Shown here one piece after another: positions 17,179-24,646 of a stretch of DNA of 64,000 nt. The stretch's first letter is position 1, and every line of letters begins with the position of its first letter. The notes beneath the pieces were generated by a model. The model was given only the letters and a program-made list of their open reading frames with translations, ran no database searches and was not told where the DNA came from. The stretch is from Rathayibacter sp. VKM Ac-2760. GTDB lineage: Bacteria; Actinomycetota; Actinomycetes; Actinomycetales; Microbacteriaceae. A program made the position numbers and the translations under genes. Location: contig NZ_CP047173.1 in NCBI RefSeq assembly GCF_009834185.1, forward strand, positions 2,108,001 to 2,172,000. The letters run 5' to 3'.

Positions 17179-17192
17179 AATGTCCGGACAAT
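17179..17192. promoter_or_regulatory. putative iol-type operator 5
   Basis: aatgtccggacaat, a near-perfect palindrome with core tgtccggaca. It ends 3 bp before the predicted -35 box of the ABC importer operon. With the site at 5009 it is the strongest member of the family. Confidence 0.6.
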
Positions 17193-17195
17193 CTG

Positions 17196-17224
17196 TTGAC
17201 GCATGACCGCGTCGGTCCTACTTT
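17196..17224 (+). promoter_or_regulatory. predicted promoter of the CUT2 importer operon
   Basis: TTGACG (17196-17201) and TACTTT (17219-17224) are separated by exactly 17 bp, directly downstream of the operator at 17179. Confidence 0.5.
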
Positions 17225-17293
17225 TGGCTCCGGCGACGACGCCACCACCGAGCGGACGCGATCCGCTCGGTGAACCCGAAGGGACACGACGAA

Positions 17294-18325
17294 GTGACAC
17301 TCTCGACAACGACGCGGATCACCGGCGCACTCGCGCTCACCGCCTCTGCAGCCCTCCTCCTCACCGCCTGCACCGGCGGCGGAGCGGCCACCACGGATTC
17401 CGCGGGCGGACTCTCGGACGGACTCGGCAGCCGGGCGGAGAACCGCAACGCCTACTTCTTCACCTACTACAACCCCGCGAGCGACGTCTTCTGGGCTCAG
17501 ATCGAGAAGGGTGCGACCGACGCCGCGCAGCTCGGCGGCCTCGACCTCACCTCGCAGACCGCCGATGGCGACCCGGACAAGATGGTCGACCTCGTCAACA
17601 CCGCGATCGCGACCAAGCCCTCCCTGATCCTCATGCCCTTCAACGAGGGCGAGAAGTGGGTCCAGGTCGCCTGCGACGCCCACGACGCCGGCATCACGGT
17701 CATCGCCTACAACGTCCCCGCCCCCGACTCTGCCAGCGACTGCGTCACCGGCTTCGTCGGCCAGGACTTCCGCGAGGTCGGCACGATCGTCGGGAACGCC
17801 CTGATCGACCAGGTCGATCTCAAGGCCGGCGACGAGGTGCTCTTCGCCGCGGAGGAGCCCGACCAGAACTACGCGATCCAGCGCGGCGGCGGCGTCCAGG
17901 ACGCCCTCGACGAAGCGGGCATCGACGTGCAGGGCGAGTACCTGCGCACCACCGGCACCGACGCCGACGCCCTCGACGCGATGACCTCCTGGCTCACCGC
18001 CCACCCGAACGCGAAGGCCGTCGTCCCGCTGGGCGGCACCCCGCACCGCAACGCCGTCGCCGCCGAGGACGCCGCCGGCGTCACGATCCCGATCATCGGC
18101 TTCGACACCTCCACTCAGGTCGTCGACGGCATCAAGTCCGGCCGCATCCTCGCGACCGCCGACCAGCAGGGCTACGTGCAGGGCTACCAGTCGGCGATGC
18201 AGGGCGTCCTCAACCTCGACTTCGGCCTCTCCCCCGCCAACATCAACTCCGGCGGCCTCGGTCTGATCACGAAGGACAACGTCGACCTGCTCGAGGCGAA
18301 GGACCTCCAGGGCATCCGCTACTGA
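17294..18325 (+). CDS. CUT2-type sugar-binding lipoprotein of ABC importer
   Basis: 343 aa from GTG 17294, chosen because AAGGGA lies about 10 bp upstream; an in-frame GTG at 17270 lacks this. The lipoprotein signal has a hydrophobic core and lipobox LTAC with Cys26. The mature part is a periplasmic-binding-protein-like type 1 fold (NAYFFTYYNPASDVFWAQIE, then VIAYNVPAPD and IIGFDTSTQVVDGIKSG), as in ribose/inositol/fructose-binding proteins. The neighbouring iol genes and shared operator suggest myo-inositol or an isomer as ligand. A stem-loop follows the gene. Confidence 0.85.
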   Translation: MTLSTTTRITGALALTASAALLLTACTGGGAATTDSAGGLSDGLGSRAENRNAYFFTYYNPASDVFWAQIEKGATDAAQLGGLDLTSQTADGDPDKMVDLVNTAIATKPSLILMPFNEGEKWVQVACDAHDAGITVIAYNVPAPDSASDCVTGFVGQDFREVGTIVGNALIDQVDLKAGDEVLFAAEEPDQNYAIQRGGGVQDALDEAGIDVQGEYLRTTGTDADALDAMTSWLTAHPNAKAVVPLGGTPHRNAVAAEDAAGVTIPIIGFDTSTQVVDGIKSGRILATADQQGYVQGYQSAMQGVLNLDFGLSPANINSGGLGLITKDNVDLLEAKDLQGIRY

Positions 18326-18332
18326 TGCCGCT

Positions 18333-18360
18333 GCCGCCGCGGGCCCCCTCCCGCGGCGGC
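18333..18360 (+). promoter_or_regulatory. intra-operon stem-loop after binding-protein gene
   Basis: An 11-bp perfect stem gccgccgcggg / cccgcggcggc with a 6-nt loop lies between the binding protein and permease genes, without a following T-run. It is probably an mRNA 3'-end stabiliser or partial terminator that keeps binding-protein levels above permease levels. Confidence 0.55.
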
Positions 18361-18405
18361 GCCCCTCCCTCTTCTCCCACCCGCGCCCGCAGAGAGCCGA
18401 GTCAC

Positions 18406-19506
18406 GTGACCTCCTCCGTCAGACCTCCGTCCACGCCCGAACCCGTCCTCGTCGCACCGCTCGCGACCCAGGGCATCCACCAGCCCCAGCCCGGCCGCCG
18501 CCTCGCCGACAACGTCGCCGTCACCCGCGGCGACCGGTTCCGCGAGAACCTCCGATACACGCGCGGCCGCGGCGCCCTCGAGATCGGCATCATCACCGCT
18601 GCCGTCTTCCTCGCCTTCTCGATCACCAGCCTCATCGCCCCGACCGCCTTCCCGTTCCTCTCCGAGAGCAACCTGTCGGGCGTGATCTCGCAGTCGATCC
18701 CCGTGTACGCGATCCTCTCGATCGGCGCCGGCATCCTGATGATCACCGACGAGTTCGACCTCTCGCTCGGCGCGAACATCGGCTTCTCCGCCATCGTCTT
18801 CATCCGCGTCACCGAATCGGCGGGCTGGCCCGTCGGCGCCCTCGTCGGGATCGCCGCCGCGGTCAGCATCGCCCTGATCAACGGCGTGGTCGTCATCGCG
18901 ACGAAGATCCCCTCTTTCATCGCCACCCTCGGGCTCGGCTTCTTCTGGCTCGGAGCCAGCTACTTCGTCAACGGCACCGCCCCGGCGGTGCTCGCCTCCG
19001 ACGACGGCCTGAAGACCCTGTTCGCCGGCGACTTCGGCTTCTTCCGCTCGCAGCTGATCTGGATGATCCTCATCGGCGTCGTCGCCTGGGTGTTCCTGCA
19101 CCGCCACAAGGTCGGCAACCACCTCTTCGCCGTCGGCGGGAACGCTGCCGCGGCGAAGGCCATCTCGATCAACCCGGTCAGGGTCAAGCTGCTCGCCTTC
19201 GCGCTGCTCGGCCTCATGGTCGGCATCGCCGCCATCCTCATCTCCGTCCGCACCAGCGCGATGCAGCCCGGAACGACCCAGGACTACACGCTGCTGGCGA
19301 TCGCCGGCGCCGTCGTCGGCGGCTGCTCGCTCAACGGCGGCCGCGGCTCCATCACCGGCATGATCGTCGGCGCCGCGCTCATCCAGCTCATCCAGAACGG
19401 CCTCATCCTCGCCAAAGCCCCCGGCTTCTACGTGCAGCTCTTCGTGGGCCTGCTCATCGTCGTGGCCGCCGTCTTCAACAAGCTCATGGAAGGAAAGGCG
19501 TCATGA
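18406..19506 (+). CDS. CUT2-type sugar ABC transporter permease
   Basis: 366 aa from GTG 18406. An in-frame ATG at 18325 overlaps the previous stop but would place the hairpin inside the coding region, so the later start is preferred. After an unusually long cytosolic N-terminus (about 60 residues) come 8-10 membrane helices with the CUT2 features GAGILMITDEFDLSLGANIG, FIATLGLGFFWLG, GNAAAAKAISINP and GGCSLNGGRGS. It forms the membrane channel of the importer. Its stop overlaps the next start (ATGA). Confidence 0.87.
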   Translation: MTSSVRPPSTPEPVLVAPLATQGIHQPQPGRRLADNVAVTRGDRFRENLRYTRGRGALEIGIITAAVFLAFSITSLIAPTAFPFLSESNLSGVISQSIPVYAILSIGAGILMITDEFDLSLGANIGFSAIVFIRVTESAGWPVGALVGIAAAVSIALINGVVVIATKIPSFIATLGLGFFWLGASYFVNGTAPAVLASDDGLKTLFAGDFGFFRSQLIWMILIGVVAWVFLHRHKVGNHLFAVGGNAAAAKAISINPVRVKLLAFALLGLMVGIAAILISVRTSAMQPGTTQDYTLLAIAGAVVGGCSLNGGRGSITGMIVGAALIQLIQNGLILAKAPGFYVQLFVGLLIVVAAVFNKLMEGKAS

Positions 19507-20342
19507 CCGAGGCCTCCACCGCCGGGATCCTCACCGAGGCGGCGAACGCCGGGCACATCGACGACTACCTCCTGCGCGTCGAGGGCATCACCAAGAAGTA
19601 CGGGCAGAACACCGTCCTGAACGACGTCTCCTTCGACATCGGCAAGAGCGAGGTGGTGGGCCTGCTCGGCGACAACGGCGCCGGCAAGTCCACCCTGGTG
19701 AAGATCCTCTCCGGAGTCGTCCCGATGACCTCCGGCGACTACTCCTGGGACGGGACACTGCAATCCAAGGTCGACCGCTCGGTCACCGAGGAGCTGGGCG
19801 TGGAGACGATCTTCCAGGACTCGGCCCTCGTGCCGACGATGTCGATCAGCCGCAACATCTTCATGGGACGCGAGATCACCAACCGCCTCGGCTTCATGAA
19901 GATGAAGGAGATGGACGCGATCGCGACCGAGATCCTCGACACGGTCGTCACCATCGAGGGCATCAAGAGCTCACGTCAGCTCGTCGCCTCGCTCTCCGGC
20001 GGTCAGGCTCAGGCCGTCGCCATCGCCCGGGCCGTGCACTTCAAGCGGAGCCTGCTCATCCTCGACGAGCCGACCTCGGCCCTCGCGGTCCGGGCGACGG
20101 AGGCGCTGCTGAACTACCTGCGCCAGCTCAAGACGGAGGGCGTGAGCTCCATCCTCGTCACCCACAACCTGCACCACGCCTACCAGGTCTGCGACCGGCA
20201 CATCGTGATGAACCACGGCCGCAAGATCCTCGACGTCCGCAAGGAGGACACCTCCGTCGAGGAGCTCACCGCCGCGGTCGTCGAGGGTGCTGAGGGCGTG
20301 CGCCGCTTCCGCGAGGGTGCATCGCTCACCCAGGTGGGCTGA
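19503..20342 (+). CDS. CUT2-type sugar ABC transporter ATP-binding protein (single domain)
   Basis: 279 aa. Walker A is GDNGAGKST (56-64), the Q-loop lies near FQDSALVP, the signature is LSGGQAQAVAIARA and Walker B LLILDEPTSAL, with the H-loop in VTHNLHHAYQV. Most CUT2 importers have a double ATPase of about 500 aa (RbsA type); this one has a single domain, as in the fructose importer FrcA, so it probably works as a homodimer. It overlaps the permease gene by 4 bp and ends the operon. Confidence 0.87.
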   Translation: MTEASTAGILTEAANAGHIDDYLLRVEGITKKYGQNTVLNDVSFDIGKSEVVGLLGDNGAGKSTLVKILSGVVPMTSGDYSWDGTLQSKVDRSVTEELGVETIFQDSALVPTMSISRNIFMGREITNRLGFMKMKEMDAIATEILDTVVTIEGIKSSRQLVASLSGGQAQAVAIARAVHFKRSLLILDEPTSALAVRATEALLNYLRQLKTEGVSSILVTHNLHHAYQVCDRHIVMNHGRKILDVRKEDTSVEELTAAVVEGAEGVRRFREGASLTQVG

Positions 20343-20349
20343 GCCCCGG

Positions 20350-20392
20350 CGGCAGCGTCTCGGCCGACCGATCGGCGGCCGGGACGCTGCCG
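20350..20392. terminator. terminator between convergent importer and LacI genes
   Basis: Arms cggcagcgtctcggccg and cggccgggacgctgccg pair over 17 bp with one mismatch, around a 9-nt loop. It can serve both converging transcripts. Confidence 0.75.
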
Positions 20393-20415
20393 CGCGTCCT
20401 CATTCACGCCGGGGA

Positions 20416-21405
20416 TCACGCTGTCGACTGCCGGATGACCAGGGAGCACTCCGTCAGGAGGACGCCCGACTTCGGGTGCTTCTCGATGGCCGAGACGAGT
20501 GCCTCGGCTGCGCGCCGGCCGACTGTTCCGAGATGCATGTCGACCGTGGTGAGACTCGGGTTGCTGCCCGCCGCCCAGGACTCCCAGTTGTCGAACCCGA
20601 TGACGGCGATGTCGTTCGGGACCGATCGACCGTGCCGTTGGACGGCGTCAAGCACTCCTCTCGCGATGACGTCGCTTCCGCAGAAGATCGCGTCGGTCTC
20701 GGGGGCTCGTCGAAGCAGCAGGTCCGCTGCGACGCGTCCCCAGTGCTCGGTCCATTCGCCGGAGAGCGGCTTGCCGCCGGAGAATGCGAGGCCGTAGGAG
20801 GCGAGGACCCTCTGGGCGGCCACGGCGCGTCGCTGGGTGGCGGCGTAGGAGGTCGGACCAGTGATGTGGCCGATGGCCCGCCGGCCCAAGCCGACCAGGA
20901 GCTCGACGGCGGCTGCTGCTCCTTCCGCTTCGTCGGGGACGACGGAGTAGTCCTCGGGGCTCGAGGACTGACCGTACGCGTAGACCACCGGCACGCCGAC
21001 CTCTCCGAGAGAGGGCTGCTCGTCGGTGCTGCCGCCGAGCATGATGATCCCATCGATCCCGTGCTCGAGGAACGCCCGCACCCGGTGCTGCACCCGGACC
21101 GGATCGCCCCTGCCGTCGCTGAGGAGAACAGCGGTCTGGTCGACTCCGAACGCCTCCTCCGCCCCGAGCAGGACCGGCAAGCTCTGGCGCCCGATGCTGT
21201 CGTGACTGAGCAGGCCGATCGCCCGCATTCGTCCCGTCCGAAGCCGTCGCGCGGCGCCGTTGGGGCGGTAACCGAGCTCGTCGGCCCGAGCTCGCACGCG
21301 GGCCCGCGTCTCGGAGCTGATCTCGGGACTGTCGGTGAGCGCCTTGGACACGGTCGAGATCGAGACGCCGAGGTCTGCCGCGACGTCGACTATGCGTACT
21401 CGCAT
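20416..21405 (-). CDS. LacI-family transcriptional regulator
   Basis: 329 aa. The helix-turn-helix VRIVDVAADLGVSISTVSKAL lies at the very N-terminus, then the hinge and a periplasmic-binding-like effector domain ending with IAVIGFDNWESWAAGSNPSLTT. Two adjacent ATGs (21408, 21405) are possible; AAAAGGA is better spaced from 21405. A longer open frame to 21474 has no support. It diverges from the CUT1 importer/GH127 operon and probably represses it until an arabinose-containing sugar binds. Confidence 0.88.
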   Translation of the reverse strand: MRVRIVDVAADLGVSISTVSKALTDSPEISSETRARVRARADELGYRPNGAARRLRTGRMRAIGLLSHDSIGRQSLPVLLGAEEAFGVDQTAVLLSDGRGDPVRVQHRVRAFLEHGIDGIIMLGGSTDEQPSLGEVGVPVVYAYGQSSSPEDYSVVPDEAEGAAAAVELLVGLGRRAIGHITGPTSYAATQRRAVAAQRVLASYGLAFSGGKPLSGEWTEHWGRVAADLLLRRAPETDAIFCGSDVIARGVLDAVQRHGRSVPNDIAVIGFDNWESWAAGSNPSLTTVDMHLGTVGRRAAEALVSAIEKHPKSGVLLTECSLVIRQSTA

Positions 21406-21442
21406 CATCCGTATCCTTTTCGTTGGTTTTCGTAACTGCTTC

Positions 21443-21485
21443 TTGACCATAGCGATACTCGGACGTACTTTCACTACAACGTTTT
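21443..21485 (+). promoter_or_regulatory. predicted promoter and LacI-type operator of the GH127 operon
   Basis: TTGACC (21443-21448) and TACTTT (21466-21471) are 17 bp apart. Immediately downstream, acaacgtttt (21476-21485) is a palindrome with central CG and one mismatch, as LacI/GalR operators have, positioned to block initiation. Confidence 0.45.
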
Positions 21486-21524
21486 CGGCACCCCGCCCTG
21501 AGCCCAGCGATCAAAGGAGATCCC

Positions 21525-22817
21525 GTGCTGACCCCTGCACTCCGCCGCGCCACCGCCCTCGGCGTCGGCCTGCTCGCCACCGCGGTCCTGCTCACCGCTT
21601 GTCAGAGCGGGCCCGCCGCCTCGACCGGCGGATCCGTCGAGGCCGTCGACGACGGCACCACGATCCAGATGTGGACGCGCTCCTCGACGAGCGACTTCAC
21701 CCAGGCCCTGGTCGACAAGTACAACGAGACGCACGAGAACCAGGTCGAACTGACCGTCGTCCCCTTCGACGCCTATCAGCAGAAGGTGGCGACCGCCGCG
21801 GGTGCAGGCCAGCTCCCGGACATCGTCTCGAGCGATGTCGTCTACACGCCCGACTACGTCGCGAAGGGTTTGTTCCGCGACATCACCGCGGAGATCGACG
21901 CTCTCCCGTTCGCTGGAGATCTCGCTCCTGGTCACATGGCGGTGGGAACGTCGGCCGACGGGAAGAAGTACGCCGTCCCGCACGACCTCGATCTCTCAGC
22001 GATCTTCTACAACAAGGTCCTCTTCCGCCAGGCTGGGCTGGACCCTGATGCGCCGCCGACCGACCTCAAGGGCTGGTTCGACGCCGCGGCGAAGATCGAT
22101 GCGCTCGGCGACGGAACCGACGGCTTCTACTTCGGCGGCAACTGCGGCGGCTGCATGCTGTTCACCACCTGGCCCAGTATCTGGGCCGACGGCGGGGACG
22201 TGCTCGGCGACGGCGGCACCTCGGCGACCCTGGACTCCGACACGGCGGGAGACGTGTACTCCCAGTACCGCGCCGCCTGGGAGGCCGGACTCGCTCCGCA
22301 GGCCGCGCAGACGGAGACGGGCGCCACGTTCGGCACCGCCTTCGGCACCGGGAAGATCGGTTGGCAGATCCTCGGTGCCACCGCCTACGCCTCCTACCCC
22401 GCGAGCGACTCGCTCGAGGTGGGAATCGCCCCCGTTCCCGGAGTAGCGGGCGGTGAGTCGACCTTCGTCGGCGGCGACACGCTGAGCATCTCCTCGACCA
22501 GCGAGCACGCCGCTGCAGCCTGGGACTTCCTGTCCTGGACTCTCGGCGACGAGGCGCAGATCGATGTCATCGCCGCCGGCGGGAACCTTCCCGCGCGCAC
22601 CGACCTCGCGGACAACGAGTACTCGGCGGCCGACCCGAACGTCGCCGAGCTCGCTCGGCTCGTGAGCGTCGGAGAGACTCCGGTCTCGGCCGCCTTCGGC
22701 TCCACCTTCAACGATGCGAACGGACCCTGGACCGCGTACTTCCGCGACCAGATCTTCGGGGATGCGTCCAAGCGCTCTGCGGACAACGACGCGATCTCGT
22801 CCTCGCTCGGAGGCTGA
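21525..22817 (+). CDS. CUT1-type sugar-binding lipoprotein of ABC importer
   Basis: 430 aa. The lipobox LTAC puts the lipidated Cys at residue 26 after a short signal. The mature protein is an extracellular solute-binding protein family 1 member: TIQMWTRSSTSDFTQALVDKYNE, LPDIVSSDVVYTPDYVAKGL, DLSAIFYNKVLFRQAGLDPD, AAAAWDFLSWTLGDEAQ. By operon with a GH127 enzyme, the ligand is probably a beta-L-arabinofuranosyl oligosaccharide (inference). A strong hairpin follows the gene. Confidence 0.88.
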   Translation: MLTPALRRATALGVGLLATAVLLTACQSGPAASTGGSVEAVDDGTTIQMWTRSSTSDFTQALVDKYNETHENQVELTVVPFDAYQQKVATAAGAGQLPDIVSSDVVYTPDYVAKGLFRDITAEIDALPFAGDLAPGHMAVGTSADGKKYAVPHDLDLSAIFYNKVLFRQAGLDPDAPPTDLKGWFDAAAKIDALGDGTDGFYFGGNCGGCMLFTTWPSIWADGGDVLGDGGTSATLDSDTAGDVYSQYRAAWEAGLAPQAAQTETGATFGTAFGTGKIGWQILGATAYASYPASDSLEVGIAPVPGVAGGESTFVGGDTLSISSTSEHAAAAWDFLSWTLGDEAQIDVIAAGGNLPARTDLADNEYSAADPNVAELARLVSVGETPVSAAFGSTFNDANGPWTAYFRDQIFGDASKRSADNDAISSSLGG

Positions 22818-22823
22818 GCGCAG

Positions 22824-22853
22824 CCGGTGGGTCCTCCTCAGGACCCACCGGCC
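22824..22853 (+). promoter_or_regulatory. intra-operon stem-loop after binding-protein gene
   Basis: A perfect 13-bp stem gccggtgggtcct / aggacccaccggc with a 4-nt loop lies 7 bp after the binding-protein stop and 35 bp before the permease, with no T-run. Likely mRNA stabiliser or partial terminator. Confidence 0.6.
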
Positions 22854-22888
22854 ATCCCTCGTCCACATCGCCGAGAAGGAGCATCACC

Positions 22889-23809
22889 ATGACCCCCGTC
22901 GCAGCACTCGCTCGCCCACCACGTCGGACGCGGCGCGTCAACGAGCACCTCGCCGATCAGCGCAGAACCGGGCTGCTCTTCGCCACGCCCACCGCACTCA
23001 TCGTCGGCGTCGTCTTCGTCGTCCCCCTCGTCCTCCTCGCCGTCATGGCGATGAGCAAGTGGCCTCTGATCGGCGCCTCCTCGCCCAACGGTGGAGCCAA
23101 CTTCGCGGCGGTGACCGATCCGCTCTTCGTGCAGGCCGCGATCTTCACCCTCGTCTACACGATCGTCACCACCGTCGTTCTCAGCCTCGTCGCGCTGGGT
23201 CTCGCTCTGCTCGTGCAGCAGTCGCGGCCCGGAACCGCCCTCTATCGGACCGCGTTCTTCATCCCGGCAGCCATCGGCATCTCCTCGAGCGCCCTCATCT
23301 TCTACGGGCTCTACACCGAGCAGTCCAGCGGACTCAACGATCTGCTGGCCGCTGTCGGCATCGGTCCCATCGCGTGGGTCGCGACGCCGGAGGGCGCGTT
23401 CTGGTCGACGGTGGTCCTGGTCGTCTGGCGGTTCTCCGGCTTCTACATGCTGATCCTGCTCACCGGGCTCCAGGCGATTCCTGACGAGGTCTACGAGGCC
23501 GCCCGTGTCGACGGAGCCGGCCCATGGCGGACCTTCGTCTCGGTGACAGTGCCGCTGCTGCGCCCTTCGATTGCGCTGATGCTGATCCTCTCGGTCACTG
23601 GGAGCGTGCTGGCGTTCGATCAGTTCTACGTGCTCACCAGCGGCGGTCCCGACAACTCGACCGTGACCCTGGTGATCGCTCTCTACCGCAAGGCGTTCGT
23701 GCAGTACGACCTGGGAACCGCTGCCGCGCTCTCGCTGATCGTGCTGGGCTTCCTCCTCGTCCTCAACCTCGTGCAGTTCGCGCTGCTGCGACGTGACAAC
23801 ACCGTCTGA
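22889..23809 (+). CDS. CUT1 sugar ABC transporter permease (MalF type)
   Basis: 306 aa with six predicted membrane helices; the first begins near residue 28 (TGLLFATPTALIVGVVFVVP). The EAA loop that contacts the ATPase is EAARVDGAGPWRTFVSVTVP. GAGAAGGAG precedes ATG 22889. No ATPase gene lies in this operon, so, as is common for actinobacterial CUT1 systems, a shared MsiK-type ATPase from elsewhere probably energises it. Confidence 0.88.
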   Translation: MTPVAALARPPRRTRRVNEHLADQRRTGLLFATPTALIVGVVFVVPLVLLAVMAMSKWPLIGASSPNGGANFAAVTDPLFVQAAIFTLVYTIVTTVVLSLVALGLALLVQQSRPGTALYRTAFFIPAAIGISSSALIFYGLYTEQSSGLNDLLAAVGIGPIAWVATPEGAFWSTVVLVVWRFSGFYMLILLTGLQAIPDEVYEAARVDGAGPWRTFVSVTVPLLRPSIALMLILSVTGSVLAFDQFYVLTSGGPDNSTVTLVIALYRKAFVQYDLGTAAALSLIVLGFLLVLNLVQFALLRRDNTV

Positions 23810-23819
23810 AACAGGAACG

Positions 23820-24641
23820 ATGACCTCCCGAAGCACCACCGCCTCCGCCGCGCGTCACACCGTCTCGGCCGCGATCGCCCTCGTCTTCCTCCTCCCCCTC
23901 CTCTGGACGCTCGTATCCTCGCTGACCGGGCGCGGCGCCTCCTCCGACGGAGGATTCGGCTTCGCCAACTACACCCGTGTCATCGACTACGGCAGCGGAT
24001 TCGGCACCTACTTCGGCAACACGGCCGCGCTCGCCGTCATGACCGTGATCGGCGTGCTCCTGGTCGCCGTGCCTGGGGGCTACGCGTTCGCCAGGCTGCG
24101 CTTCCCCGGCAAGAACGCCCTCTTCGTCCTCACCCTCGCGATCCTGATGGTGCCGTATGCCACGCTCCTCATCCCGCTCTACGTGCTGCTCGGCTGGCTC
24201 GGGCTGCAGGACAGCCTCGTCGGCCTCGCACTCGTGATGATCATGCTGCAGCTGCCGTTCAGCCTCTTCATGATGCGCAACTCGTTCGACTCGCTCCCCC
24301 GCGAGTTGGACGAGGCCGCCTACGTCGACGGCTGCGGGAGCATGGGCGCATTTCGCAGAGTGCTACTGCCCGGCGTCGTCCCCGGAGTCGTGACGATCTC
24401 GCTCTACGCGTTCCTGGCCTCCTGGAACGAGTTCATCGCTCCCCTGATCTTCCTCACGAGCGGATCCGGCTTCACTCTGCCGGTCGCCCTCGTGAGCCTG
24501 CGCAGCGGCAGCCTCGGCCAGGTCGACTACGGCGCCCTCCAGGCCGGCGTCATCGTCTCGGCGCTGCCCTGCCTGTTCCTCTTCCTCCTCCTCCAGCGGT
24601 ATTACGTCCGCGGCTTCACTTCCGGCGCTCTGAAGGGCTGA
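23820..24641 (+). CDS. CUT1 sugar ABC transporter permease (MalG type)
   Basis: 273 aa from ATG 23820, preceded by ACAGGA; the frame is open 27 bp further upstream without a ribosome site. There are six membrane helices, and the EAA loop is EAAYVDGCGSMGAFRRVLLPG. Partner of the MalF-type permease 10 bp upstream; together they form the channel. The next gene (GH127) starts 5 bp later. Confidence 0.88.
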   Translation: MTSRSTTASAARHTVSAAIALVFLLPLLWTLVSSLTGRGASSDGGFGFANYTRVIDYGSGFGTYFGNTAALAVMTVIGVLLVAVPGGYAFARLRFPGKNALFVLTLAILMVPYATLLIPLYVLLGWLGLQDSLVGLALVMIMLQLPFSLFMMRNSFDSLPRELDEAAYVDGCGSMGAFRRVLLPGVVPGVVTISLYAFLASWNEFIAPLIFLTSGSGFTLPVALVSLRSGSLGQVDYGALQAGVIVSALPCLFLFLLLQRYYVRGFTSGALKG

Positions 24642-24646
24642 CCATC

